NCBI GenBank assembly: GCA_017405875.1
Contig: JAFQZM010000019.1
Span: 1-53,176 of the forward strand
Direction: 5' to 3'
DNA: 53,176 nt
Source: a bacterium
GTDB taxonomy: Bacteria > UBP6 > UBA1177
Positions 41,853 to 50,678 of this stretch are shown here, piece by piece. The notes below the pieces were generated by a model. It was given only the letters and a program-made list of their open reading frames with translations, did no database searches and had not been told where the DNA came from. Positions within the stretch are counted from its first letter, which is position 1. Every line of letters starts with the position of its first letter. Position numbers and translations under genes: made by a program.

Positions 41853-43169
41853 TCAGCGAATTATATCTGCAATAAAATCAGTGCCTTCACGTGAAGTTAT
41901 CCTGCATTTGAGGATGCTTCCCTCTTTTTCGCCCTCAAGGTTCGTGATTATCGTGATTCCGTCGATTTCAGGCGCCTGATTCCAGCATCTTCCGACCGGA
42001 ACTTTGAGTTCGGGATCGATCCCTTCGTAAAGCACTTCGACTTCCTGCCCTACGAATCTTTCGAGACGTTTTTCCATGCACTCGTGAGTCGCCTTTTCTA
42101 TCTCTGCAAACCTTGCATCAGCAGTTTTGGAAGCGACCGCGCGCATTTTGAACGATGCAGAAGACTCTTCCTTCGAATATTTGAATGCGCCGATATAGTC
42201 GAAGAATCCCTTTTCAATAAAGGCTCTAAGCAGCTCGTGATCCTCTTTTTTCTCAGCCGGGAATGATGAAATTACGGTCGTTCTGAGCAGATAATTTCCG
42301 CCGAAAACGTCTTTGATCATCTCTATCAAATTATAAATATCCTGCCCGCTGTAGCGCCTGTTCATCGCCTTGAGCACCGTGCTTGAAATATGCTGGATAG
42401 GCACTTCGAGATAGTTGTGCATTTTTTCGGAATCCCTGATGGTTTCAAGCAGTTCCCTGTCAATTCCCGAGGGATAGAGATACATCACGCGGAATCTGAA
42501 ATCACCTTTCAAAGCGTTGATCGCGCGGATCAGTTTTTTAAGCGACGAATTGGTTTTCGAGCCGTACTGAGTAGTATCCTGCGCGATTACGACAATCTCC
42601 TTAACCCCTGTTTTTATCAGGTTTTCGGCTTCGGAAACGATGTCTTTCAGCGGACGCTCGCGGTATCTGCCGCGGATATGAGGGATCGAACAGTAAGCGC
42701 AGAAGTTGTCACAGCCGTCAGCGATCTTAAGGTAAGCCGTCCACGGCGAATAAGTGAGGACCCGTCCCATCGAAGAAGTGTAGAGAAAATCGGACTTTCC
42801 GCTTTTTCCTCTGTAGCCTTCGTTCCAATGCGCAGAGACGATTTTTTCTATATTCGGAATGTCGTTAACGCCGAAAATGAAATCGGCTTCAGGAAGCATA
42901 TCTCCTAAATTCGGATAAAGCTGCGGCAGGCATCCCATAACAGCGATTTTTGCCCCTTTTTTCAAGCCTCCGTGAAGCTCGAAAAAGGAGTTGACCGACT
43001 CTTCGCGGGCATCGTTTATAAAGCTGCATGTGTTGAGAATCACGAGATCGGCCTTAGCCGAACTTTCGGCAATCACCCACCCTTTATCAAGGAACTGAGC
43101 TATCACGACCTCTGAATCGACCCTGTTTTTCGGGCAACCGAGCGAGCAGCAGAATACCGTTTTTTTCAT
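41853..43169 (-). CDS. rimO: Ribosomal protein S12 methylthiotransferase
   Basis: RimO adds a methylthio group to an Asp of ribosomal protein S12. The N-terminal UPF0004 domain starts CSLGCPKNRVDSE and has the three Cys of its iron-sulfur cluster (also in NTCSFI and VMGCLPQ). The radical-SAM cluster motif is CDNFCAYCSIP. A TRAM domain ends the protein (FVGQEVEVLYEG). SLGCPKN with RVDSE favours RimO over MiaB. The start is set at 43169, with GGAG six bases upstream; an in-frame ATG at 43181 is possible. The gene follows the TauE/SafE gene by 19 bases. Confidence 0.92.
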   Translation of the reverse strand: MKKTVFCCSLGCPKNRVDSEVVIAQFLDKGWVIAESSAKADLVILNTCSFINDAREESVNSFFELHGGLKKGAKIAVMGCLPQLYPNLGDMLPEADFIFGVNDIPNIEKIVSAHWNEGYRGKSGKSDFLYTSSMGRVLTYSPWTAYLKIADGCDNFCAYCSIPHIRGRYRERPLKDIVSEAENLIKTGVKEIVVIAQDTTQYGSKTNSSLKKLIRAINALKGDFRFRVMYLYPSGIDRELLETIRDSEKMHNYLEVPIQHISSTVLKAMNRRYSGQDIYNLIEMIKDVFGGNYLLRTTVISSFPAEKKEDHELLRAFIEKGFFDYIGAFKYSKEESSASFKMRAVASKTADARFAEIEKATHECMEKRLERFVGQEVEVLYEGIDPELKVPVGRCWNQAPEIDGITIITNLEGEKEGSILKCRITSREGTDFIADIIR

Positions 43170-43188
43170 AAGTTTCTCCATACGAATC

Positions 43189-43947
43189 CTAAAGTGCGCC
43201 GGTGTGTTTAAGAAGTTTGTAAGTATTGAGAATTACAACAAGAACTCCGACAAGACCGAGCATGAGCTTGACCGGAATCTTTTTGCAGAGGTATGCGCCG
43301 AGCGGAGCCGCAATCATTCCGCCGATGATGAGACCGACAATAATCTGGGTATAGTTTTTAAAGTCACCGATCATCGCGACAAAGGTCGTGGTCTCTGCGA
43401 TCGTTACGAAAAATTCCGCTGTGTTGACGGTGCCGATGGTTCTCGGAACGTCGTGACCAGAAGCCAGAAGCGTACTCGTTACGACAGGGCCCCAGCCGCC
43501 GCCGCCCATCGCGTCAGTAAAACCTCCGGCGAATCCGAGCGGGATCGTGTAGTTTCCGTATTCACGCGGTTTTCCGAGCTTTCTGAAAATTTTGGAAAAG
43601 ATGAATCCGCCCATGATGAGAAGGTAAATGTCGATCACGATATCTAGTTCCCTGCTCTCGAAGTTGACGAGAAGATAAGCGCCGACGATTCCGCCTAAAA
43701 TACCAGTGAAAAGAAGGCGGAAAAAGAGCCCTTTGTGGACGTTTTTCATTTTAAGGTGAGAAAGCCCCGAAACGAGAGTCGTGAAGATCTCCGAAACATG
43801 GACGCATGCGCTTGAGATCGCACTCGGAACGCCGGCAGTCCTCAAAAAAGTGTTGGAACTTACGCCGTAGCCCATGCCGAGCGAGCCGTCGATCATCTCA
43901 GCCGCGAAACCGAGAAGAATGTAGATGATTATTTGAGCCGTAAACAT
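43189..43947 (-). CDS. TauE/SafE family membrane permease
   Basis: The 252-residue protein has about seven to eight helices and the duplicated TauE/SafE core (GFAAEMIDGSLGMGYG near the start and GFAGGFTDAMGGGGWG in the middle). Members export or import sulfite, sulfoacetate or other organic anions; the substrate cannot be read. It starts 17 bases after the cstA stop and precedes rimO on the same strand. A shared transcript with cstA is likely. Confidence 0.88.
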   Translation of the reverse strand: MFTAQIIIYILLGFAAEMIDGSLGMGYGVSSNTFLRTAGVPSAISSACVHVSEIFTTLVSGLSHLKMKNVHKGLFFRLLFTGILGGIVGAYLLVNFESRELDIVIDIYLLIMGGFIFSKIFRKLGKPREYGNYTIPLGFAGGFTDAMGGGGWGPVVTSTLLASGHDVPRTIGTVNTAEFFVTIAETTTFVAMIGDFKNYTQIIVGLIIGGMIAAPLGAYLCKKIPVKLMLGLVGVLVVILNTYKLLKHTGAL

Positions 43948-43964
43948 TAAAACTCCTTAAAAAA

Positions 43965-45611
43965 TTATGCCTTTTTTACTGAACCGATCTTTTTGCAGCC
44001 TTCTACTATCATCAGAACAGCGAGAACGACAAGAATTACAGCGACCGAACCCAGGAAGTAGTTGGGAGCAGCCACGAAGTATTTCCAGATCATCCAGCAG
44101 AGAGCGAAAATCGTCATCGTAAGCATGAAGATCGTTGCCCAAAGCGTGTATTTGATTGGTTTGTTCTTTGAATAAAGGTAAGCGGTCAGTATTATGAAAA
44201 CGAGTGCAGCAACAAGCTGGTTAGCCGCGCCGAAAAGAGGCCATACGCTTGCCCATGAATCGGTGATACCGAGCAGGAATGCGGGAATGAGGGCAACTAT
44301 CGTGTAGAAGAACTTATTCTGAAGTTTCGCGGGAAGTTTGTCGCCGATCATCTCGTTAGTGAGGAATCTCGCAAGTCTGACACTTGTGTCGAGAGTCGTC
44401 ATGATGAAGACGTTTACGATCGTGATACCGATAACGACACCCACTTCGTTACCGAAAATAAAGGATGTCAGCCTGCCGAAGCCGTTTCCGTAAACGCCGA
44501 GAGCGCCGCCTGAATTTTTGAAGATCCACTGAAGTTCGTTCTCACCAGTTCCCCAAGTGATCGCAGCTCCGGCGATGATGACGCAGACGATGCCGATGAT
44601 AGTTTCCATGAGCATTCCGCCGAAGCCGACGAACATCGCGTCTTTCTCTCTGTCAAGCTGTTTGGAGGTAGTTCCCGAAGCGATGATGCTGTGGAAGCCA
44701 GAGACCGCGCCGCAAGCAATGACGATGAAAAGGAAAGGAACAAGAGGTCCCTGCGAGGAATCTTTGAAAGTCTCCGCAATGACGAAAGGAGCGTTCATAT
44801 CGGGGTGGACGATGAAAATTCCGATGAATGCAAGGGAGATACCGAGGATAAGGACCCAGCTTGAAATGTAGTCACGCGGTTGTAGTAGTATCCAGACGGG
44901 AGTGACCGAAGCGACGAATCCATAAACCATAAGCAGCGTGAACCAGATCGAATAAGCTGTTTCTTTGGTTCCGATCGTGATCGGGAACAGGAAGCCGAGC
45001 CAGATGAGGAAAATGAGTCCTGCGATCGCGATTATAGTGTTTGCCCAGAGCGGAAGCCATCTGTTCTTATTTATGACACCGAAAAGCATCGCAAGCGGAA
45101 TGAGCGCGAATGTCGGGATAACGAGTTCAGGCTTCGTTATCATCGAGGTCGCAGCCAAGTTGCCGAAAACCGCGATGACAAGGACGATAGTAAGCCAGAC
45201 AAAAACCAGAAAGAGGAATTTTGCCTTTTTCGAAACGTATTTTTCAGCCGTATCGGGAATGCTGACTCCCTGATGGCGGACAGAAATCATAAGCGAAAGA
45301 TAGTCGTGAACCGCACCGATGAAGACACCTGCAACAAGCAGCCATATCGCGGCGGGACCCCAGCCGAAGCACGTTACTGCTACTATTGGACCAACGATAG
45401 GACCTGCACCTGCAATCGACGAAAAGTGGTGCCCGAAAAGGACGATCGACGGAGCTGGATAAAAATCGACACCATCATTCATTGCGTGTGAAGGTGTCGG
45501 ATTTTCGTCTACCGGATCGATGAGTTTCTTTTTAATAACGCCGTTTCCGTACCAGAAATAGGCTACAACGACCCACAAAAGCGAAAAAACAAGAATGTAG
45601 ATACTGTTCAT
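43965..45611 (-). CDS. cstA: Carbon starvation protein A-type transporter
   Basis: The multi-helix protein matches CstA: HAMNDGVDFYPAPSIVLFGHHFSSIAGAGPIVGPIVA near the start is its hallmark (written here in part: FGHHFSSIAGAGPI). Later marker sequence GFHSIIASGTTSKQL is also present. CstA proteins carry peptides or pyruvate in E. coli relatives. At 548 residues it is the shorter form rather than the 700-residue one. GAGGTG lies before the ATG. A clear promoter is found upstream. It heads a minus-strand run that includes tauE/safE and rimO. Confidence 0.92.
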   Translation of the reverse strand: MNSIYILVFSLLWVVVAYFWYGNGVIKKKLIDPVDENPTPSHAMNDGVDFYPAPSIVLFGHHFSSIAGAGPIVGPIVAVTCFGWGPAAIWLLVAGVFIGAVHDYLSLMISVRHQGVSIPDTAEKYVSKKAKFLFLVFVWLTIVLVIAVFGNLAATSMITKPELVIPTFALIPLAMLFGVINKNRWLPLWANTIIAIAGLIFLIWLGFLFPITIGTKETAYSIWFTLLMVYGFVASVTPVWILLQPRDYISSWVLILGISLAFIGIFIVHPDMNAPFVIAETFKDSSQGPLVPFLFIVIACGAVSGFHSIIASGTTSKQLDREKDAMFVGFGGMLMETIIGIVCVIIAGAAITWGTGENELQWIFKNSGGALGVYGNGFGRLTSFIFGNEVGVVIGITIVNVFIMTTLDTSVRLARFLTNEMIGDKLPAKLQNKFFYTIVALIPAFLLGITDSWASVWPLFGAANQLVAALVFIILTAYLYSKNKPIKYTLWATIFMLTMTIFALCWMIWKYFVAAPNYFLGSVAVILVVLAVLMIVEGCKKIGSVKKA

Positions 45612-45642
45612 TTTTCACCTCGAAAAATAAAAAAACCGGTGG

Positions 45643-45670
45643 ATTTTACTCTGAATCAAATTGATTTCAA
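45643..45670 (-). promoter_or_regulatory. Sigma70-type promoter for cstA
   Basis: On the minus strand TTGAAA (45670-45665), 16 bases, TAAAAT (45648-45643) lies about 30 bases before the cstA start. Confidence 0.6.
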
Positions 45671-45686
45671 CTTGTTTGGCCGCCGC

Positions 45687-45763
45687 AATCTTGCCGTCGC
45701 CGTTTCTACCGGTCGCGCCGTCGTGATTACGGAATCCATTGATCCCGTTATTCCGGCAAGATT
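45687..45763. repeat. Intergenic inverted repeat between lnt and cstA
   Basis: AATCTTGCCG (45687-45696) and CGGCAAGATT (45754-45763) are perfect 10-base inverted arms around 57 bases. Inside lie further partial palindromes (GGAAT with ATTCC; GATTACGG). The words resemble those in other spacers of this window. It may act as a terminator-like fold or be a dispersed intergenic repeat. Confidence 0.5.
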
Positions 45764-45772
45764 ACCGGCGCG

Positions 45773-47404
45773 TCAGGATTTTCTTTTTCCCTTCTTTTTC
45801 TCGGTTCTCCCCAGCCTGTCAAGCAGGAAAAGCCCGAAAGTGATGTAGACAAGCCAGATGAACCAGTTTCCGAATTTCTGGTAAACGGTATTGATTTTAT
45901 AAAGCGGAACTTTGCGGTTTATCGTCGTTCTTTCAAGGAATTTCGTTGAATTTTCGCATGTGCCGTCTGGAAGAATGACTTCACTGATTCCTACATTCGC
46001 GCTTCTGACTATCGTCCTGCCCGTTTCGACTGCGCGGAAAGGATAGAACATTCCGTGCTGGAAGGTCTCGCTCGAATCGCCGAACCAAGCGTCATTGCTG
46101 ATGTTGACTAAGATTTCGGCTCCGTTGTCAACAAAACCTGCGACATTTTCACTGAAAGTTCCGTCGTAGCAGATAAGTATCGCAGCCTTGAAATCGCCGT
46201 AATCGTAAACTGTGTGCTCTGTTCCGCGGACGAAATCACCCGAAAATTCTGGAACGAGTATCGAAAGTCCGAGCGAGCGGAGAACTTTGCTGTAAGGCAG
46301 GTATTCGCCGAACGGCGCGAGCTTGATTTTCTTATAAATTTCGCGGATTTTTCCGTTCTGAATGAACCCTGCCGCGTTGTAAAAACTCATATCGATCCTG
46401 TCTACCATGTCCAACCCGACGATTTGATTCGGGAAGTTGTACGCCCTCGGAAAATAGCGGTCCATGACATAGTCGAAGTTGTCGAAACCTATCGGAATTC
46501 TGAGCGGCATCGCAGCTTCATACCAGACGACAAGGTCTGTGTCGCGGTCGAAACTGTTCAACTGCTCGACAAAAACATCAATCATTTCAAAAACAGATTC
46601 CTCTTTCGCATTGATGTCGTACTGATTTATCGCAGGCTGCATCAGAGCGACTTTTATCTCTTTTTCGGGAACAGCAGAGTTGAAGGAAATCAGTTTGTAA
46701 GCTGAGTAGGAAAAAAGTATGCAGAGCACGACAGCGAGAACTATCCCCTCTTTTTTATCGTGTTTTTTGAATAAAAGCGTGTAGGCGTAAAGCGAGATCC
46801 ATGCGATCATGAACGAAATTATGTAGACCGAACCGAGTGAAGCCCACTGCAGAATGACTTTGTTTGAATACTGCGAATGACCGAGCGCCGCCCAGAAAAA
46901 ATCGACCGGAAAAAACGTCCGCAGGAATTCGACCGCAGTCCATAGAAGCGCGATAAACCAAGGCTTGAGCGGAAGCGGAGAACCCTCTTCTGCAGTTATC
47001 GCGGCACCGAAAGTGCCTGATTCAGCAGGTCTCTTGGCGAAAAAACGGCAGAGAGCAAAGAATAAGAGCCAGTAAGTACCCAGAATCAGGAACATTAAAA
47101 TCAGCGCAAGAATGCCTCCGGCGACACTCATCCCGCCGTAAACATTGAGAGAATAGAATATCCAGTAAAAAACGAATGCGTTTGCCGGCATCGTAATCAG
47201 ATATATCGCAAGAACCTTCTTTTTGAATGTCTTGCAGCCGTTCAAAATCTGAAAAAAGAGCGGAAGCACAGGAAAAATCAGAATCCAGCCCATAAGCTGG
47301 TGCAGAAAAACCGGCTCGCTGCTGCCCGGAATAACGAAAGGAAAACTGAGGGCAAAACAGAAAATGAAGAAAAAAGCTGCGGCAAAAATCTTTATTTTCG
47401 ACAT
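45773..47404 (-). CDS. lnt: Apolipoprotein N-acyltransferase
   Basis: Lnt adds the third acyl chain to lipoproteins in the inner membrane, allowing their export to the outer membrane. About eight helices at the N- and C-termini flank a periplasmic nitrilase-like domain. The catalytic triad is visible: Glu296 (VVWYEAAMP), Lys359 (YKKIKLAPFGEYLP) and Cys412 (ILICYDGTF). The length of 543 residues is normal. The many lipobox proteins in the window are natural substrates. Its start touches the ybeY stop (TAAATG), forming the end of a pgpH-ybeY-lnt operon, an order close to the ybeY-lnt neighbourhood of other proteobacteria. Confidence 0.93.
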   Translation of the reverse strand: MSKIKIFAAAFFFIFCFALSFPFVIPGSSEPVFLHQLMGWILIFPVLPLFFQILNGCKTFKKKVLAIYLITMPANAFVFYWIFYSLNVYGGMSVAGGILALILMFLILGTYWLLFFALCRFFAKRPAESGTFGAAITAEEGSPLPLKPWFIALLWTAVEFLRTFFPVDFFWAALGHSQYSNKVILQWASLGSVYIISFMIAWISLYAYTLLFKKHDKKEGIVLAVVLCILFSYSAYKLISFNSAVPEKEIKVALMQPAINQYDINAKEESVFEMIDVFVEQLNSFDRDTDLVVWYEAAMPLRIPIGFDNFDYVMDRYFPRAYNFPNQIVGLDMVDRIDMSFYNAAGFIQNGKIREIYKKIKLAPFGEYLPYSKVLRSLGLSILVPEFSGDFVRGTEHTVYDYGDFKAAILICYDGTFSENVAGFVDNGAEILVNISNDAWFGDSSETFQHGMFYPFRAVETGRTIVRSANVGISEVILPDGTCENSTKFLERTTINRKVPLYKINTVYQKFGNWFIWLVYITFGLFLLDRLGRTEKKKGKRKS

Positions 47405-47875
47405 TTACTCTTCGCCGCGCCCTTTCCACTGAGGAAAAATCTGCTTCATTACCACGATTTCGGCTTCACGCATCTTTGAGCGCTCTGCCGCTTTGTGGTG
47501 ATCAAAACCCAGAAGGTGGAGAATTCCGTGAACGACCATGAAAATCATCTCTTCTTCAAAAGTCGTTCCGTATTTTTCAGCATGAGTTGCGACGACATCT
47601 GTGCAGATGAAGATATCACCAAGAAGAAACGGCGCATATTCAGCTCCCTCTCCCTCTGCAAAAGCGAAGGAAATGACATCGGTCGCACGGTCTATATGCC
47701 TGTAATTGTTGTTTATTTCACGAATTCCTTCTTCATCGGTGAAAATCACCGAAACTTCGTAAGGATCTGTTGATTTCAGATTTTTGTATTTCAGCGCGAA
47801 ACGGATCGCCTTTCGCATATCGGCTTTCAAAACACCGGGTGCATAGTCGCATTCCGAAAAAAATGCTGTTTTCAT
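47405..47875 (-). CDS. ybeY: Endoribonuclease YbeY
   Basis: YbeY is a zinc-dependent RNase involved in 16S rRNA 3'-end maturation and ribosome quality control. The metal site HGILHLLGFDH gives the HxxxHxxxxxH pattern, preceded by the conserved TDVISFAF and LLGDIFIC. The length of 156 residues is normal. Its ATG overlaps the pgpH stop in an ATGA junction, so the two are translationally coupled. Confidence 0.95.
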   Translation of the reverse strand: MKTAFFSECDYAPGVLKADMRKAIRFALKYKNLKSTDPYEVSVIFTDEEGIREINNNYRHIDRATDVISFAFAEGEGAEYAPFLLGDIFICTDVVATHAEKYGTTFEEEMIFMVVHGILHLLGFDHHKAAERSKMREAEIVVMKQIFPQWKGRGEE

Positions 47876-50523
47876 TTGATCTCCTGCTCATTCTGGTTCG
47901 TAGCGACCTGAAGCTCATTCTGCTCCGCTGCGGCAGACTGTTCCTTAACCTTGTCCTGCGGATATTTGACTCGGCCGTGATATATTCCTGAGAATGTGTT
48001 TACAAGCGAATCCTCTATAGTCTGGATATCTTTTGTCGTCAGGTTGCAGTTGACGAACTGATTTTCCCTTATTTTGCCGGCAATTATCTCCTGAACCCTT
48101 GTTTTTATGCCGTTTTCGGTCTTTTTATCCATCGAACGCACAGCAGCTTCGCAGCTGTCGGCAATCATCAGAAGCGCAGTTTCTCTCGAACGCGGCGACG
48201 GTCCTGCATACCTGAATTCAGCTTCCGAAGTATTCGGATCAGCCTCTTTCGCCTTTTTGAAGAAATATCCGACAAGCGTCGTACCGTGATGCTCAAGTAT
48301 TGCAGACTCGATCTCTTCTCCGAGATGATACTTTTTCGCGAGTTCAAGACCGTATTTCACGTGGTTTGTGATGATTCTTGCAGACATCGTAGGTCTGTAG
48401 TTGTCGTGAGCGTTTCTTCTGTCGCGCTGGTTTTCAGTGAAATATTCAGGTCTTTCGAGCTTTCCGATATCGTGGAAATAAGCCATGACCTTGCATTTGA
48501 GCGGATTGAGCCCGAGTTCGCGCGCAGCAACTTCGACAAGCGACGCGACAGTAAGCGAATGCTGATAAGTTCCGTTGGCATAGACCGACATCTGCTTGAT
48601 GAGTTCGTTGCTCATAGTTGAATATCCGACATATTTGATGTTAGTGACATAATCCAGAGTCGATTCGAAAAGCGGTATCATTATCGTAAGTATTCCACCG
48701 GAAAGCATTGCCGAAACAAACGCACAGACTATAGCGGTGAAAACGTGAATTCCGCTGTGGTTCAACGAAGAATCGAGCACACCGACCACGAGGGCGAGTC
48801 CCATCGAAACGATAGAGAATTTAAACGTCTGCCACATGATCTGACCGGACGATTCGACGTGGAAAATGATGTACATGAAAATGAGAGAACCGAAAATATA
48901 AAAGACCGGAATAAAATAGTTTTCCGGGAAAAGCATTGAGAGCGCCGCTGAAAGTACGAACAGGAAGAAACACGCCGTTTCGGTATTTACGAGGACCCTC
49001 ACCGCAGCGACGAAAAACGGCAGCGGGAAGAAGAAATATACAGCCTTGTTGTCGTAGGCAACTTCCTGAATCCACGGCATCGCATAGCGCAGAAGGAAAA
49101 GCGCCGTGAACATAAGCGAAATCATCAGCAGAAGATCCTTGTTGCGGTATTTGAATTTGCCTATCGAGCGGGTGAAGACAAGAAAAACTATCGAAATGAA
49201 AGCGGCGATATAGAAAAAATTCCCGAAAAAGAAAAACTCGCCCGAAATATTGCCGGACTGCGCCTTCATAACCCTGAAAACTTCGATATCATCTTTCGTG
49301 ATCACCGCACCGGAAGAAATGACGCGCTCGCCTCTCGAAATTTTTCTTTTAGATTCGGTAGACGTGTCGTTTCTCGCTGCAAGCTGTTTTTCTTCCGTGA
49401 TGCTGCTGTTGTAAAAAAGGGAATCCTTCATCGTCCACGAGCCGACTTCCGCAATAATTTCAAAGCCGTGATCCGTAAAATCAGACATATTGAGTTTGTC
49501 TTTCATGTGAAGGATTTCAGCTTTGAGAGCAACGGAATTTATGATTTTCCCTATCTGAATCTGATCTTCGGAAACTTCCTGCGAAGAGGAATCCTTTTTT
49601 CTGACGAGAATGTACTTCGGAACATAGTCGGACGGAATTCCTTCGCGCAGAATGTAGTAGTCGTTCTGGTTGAAGTAGTCGGAAATTTCGGCAATAGCCT
49701 CAGGAATCCGCGCCGGAAAAATGTTTTCGGCAAGATCGCGGAAAACGTAATTTGAAAGAGGAGTTCCGATTATACGCTCAAAATCGTTCCTTTTTTTAAG
49801 AAAAAGAGCAGGCAGACCCGTTTTAAACTCGCGCAAATCACTGTTTTTGCCCGAATTTATGACATAATCGGCGAGAATGTCCTGAAACTCCGGCGGGAAC
49901 GGAAGGTTCTTCGCAACAATCGTTTCCTTTATGTTCTCTCTGGCCGCATCGCGCATCATTTTGAACGCTTCGCCCATAGCTTCGAGATTTTTCTTCTGAT
50001 CGACGAAATCGTAGGTGTAAGGCACTTCTTTCTGAGCCTTTTCCTGATTTTTATAGGTTTCTTCAAGATTGATTATCGTGTAATCCTTGTCGGCGATTAT
50101 CGAGTGGTCGATCGTGTGACCGATATTTTTTTCATCCACAGGATAGTTTTCCTTTCCCGAGTCGGGGATCAGAATCCACGCAAGAACAGCGGTAAAAACA
50201 AAAAAGATTATAAAGCGTGACTTTGTGTCCTGCCGACGCAGCCAGCCGACATATTTTTCAGAAAAATCGTCGAACCTTTCAAGCAGAGTTACATAGTAAA
50301 ATATCGCCGAAAAAACGAACCACACCATGAGCTGAGGCGAAGAATCACGTTTTTTCTGCCACGAATCATAAATTTTATACGGCTTTTCGAATTTGCCGAA
50401 CCGCCAGCGGAAAATATCTTCGTCTTCGTTTTCAGGTGACTTTTCTATAATGAATTTCAGCTTTTTGAACTCTTTTACGAGCCTGATATTCAGATCGTCG
50501 TTTGTCTCTCTTAAACTTCCCAT
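47872..50523 (-). CDS. pgpH: PgpH-type 7TM-HD phosphodiesterase, probable c-di-AMP hydrolase
   Basis: The protein has an extended N-terminal cytosolic region of about 100 residues and a first helix, then an extracytoplasmic 7TMR-HDED domain (residues 130-430), seven helices (430-640) and a cytosolic HD domain. The HD site is YQHSLTVASLVE, MAYFHDIGKLERPEYF, and ILEHHGTTLV. In PgpH this domain cleaves c-di-AMP, a messenger for potassium and turgor control. The N-terminal extension beyond the usual family length is unusual and has its own predicted helix. The gene heads the pgpH-ybeY-lnt operon. A strong promoter lies just upstream. Confidence 0.9.
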   Translation of the reverse strand: MGSLRETNDDLNIRLVKEFKKLKFIIEKSPENEDEDIFRWRFGKFEKPYKIYDSWQKKRDSSPQLMVWFVFSAIFYYVTLLERFDDFSEKYVGWLRRQDTKSRFIIFFVFTAVLAWILIPDSGKENYPVDEKNIGHTIDHSIIADKDYTIINLEETYKNQEKAQKEVPYTYDFVDQKKNLEAMGEAFKMMRDAARENIKETIVAKNLPFPPEFQDILADYVINSGKNSDLREFKTGLPALFLKKRNDFERIIGTPLSNYVFRDLAENIFPARIPEAIAEISDYFNQNDYYILREGIPSDYVPKYILVRKKDSSSQEVSEDQIQIGKIINSVALKAEILHMKDKLNMSDFTDHGFEIIAEVGSWTMKDSLFYNSSITEEKQLAARNDTSTESKRKISRGERVISSGAVITKDDIEVFRVMKAQSGNISGEFFFFGNFFYIAAFISIVFLVFTRSIGKFKYRNKDLLLMISLMFTALFLLRYAMPWIQEVAYDNKAVYFFFPLPFFVAAVRVLVNTETACFFLFVLSAALSMLFPENYFIPVFYIFGSLIFMYIIFHVESSGQIMWQTFKFSIVSMGLALVVGVLDSSLNHSGIHVFTAIVCAFVSAMLSGGILTIMIPLFESTLDYVTNIKYVGYSTMSNELIKQMSVYANGTYQHSLTVASLVEVAARELGLNPLKCKVMAYFHDIGKLERPEYFTENQRDRRNAHDNYRPTMSARIITNHVKYGLELAKKYHLGEEIESAILEHHGTTLVGYFFKKAKEADPNTSEAEFRYAGPSPRSRETALLMIADSCEAAVRSMDKKTENGIKTRVQEIIAGKIRENQFVNCNLTTKDIQTIEDSLVNTFSGIYHGRVKYPQDKVKEQSAAAEQNELQVATNQNEQEIK

Positions 50524-50549
50524 TTTTCTCCGCGGACAAAAAACGTGGC

Positions 50550-50578
50550 ATTATGAACCAAAAGTCGCTTCAAGTCAA
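50550..50578 (-). promoter_or_regulatory. Sigma70-type promoter for the pgpH operon
   Basis: On the minus strand TTGACT (50578-50573), 17 bases, CATAAT (50555-50550) lies about 27 bases before the pgpH ATG. With the Shine-Dalgarno (GGAG) it leaves a very short leader. Confidence 0.7.
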
Positions 50579-50602
50579 AAAAGACTGTTTGTTTCGCGCC
50601 GC

Positions 50603-50650
50603 AAAAATGCCGTTATTACGATATTTTGGTATATCGATATTACGAACGGC
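50603..50650 (-). terminator. Hairpin terminator downstream of the SLC12-type gene
   Basis: Read on the minus strand, GCCGTT pairs with AACGGC and an inner CGATAT pairs with ATATCG around ACCAAA, with unequal unpaired stretches between the two stems. A T run (ATTTTTG) follows. It lies between the transporter stop and the pgpH promoter and shares the ten-base word CGATATTACG with the repeat at 16064. Confidence 0.5.
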
Positions 50651-50678
50651 ACAAAAATACCGGAATCCGAAGCGCCGC

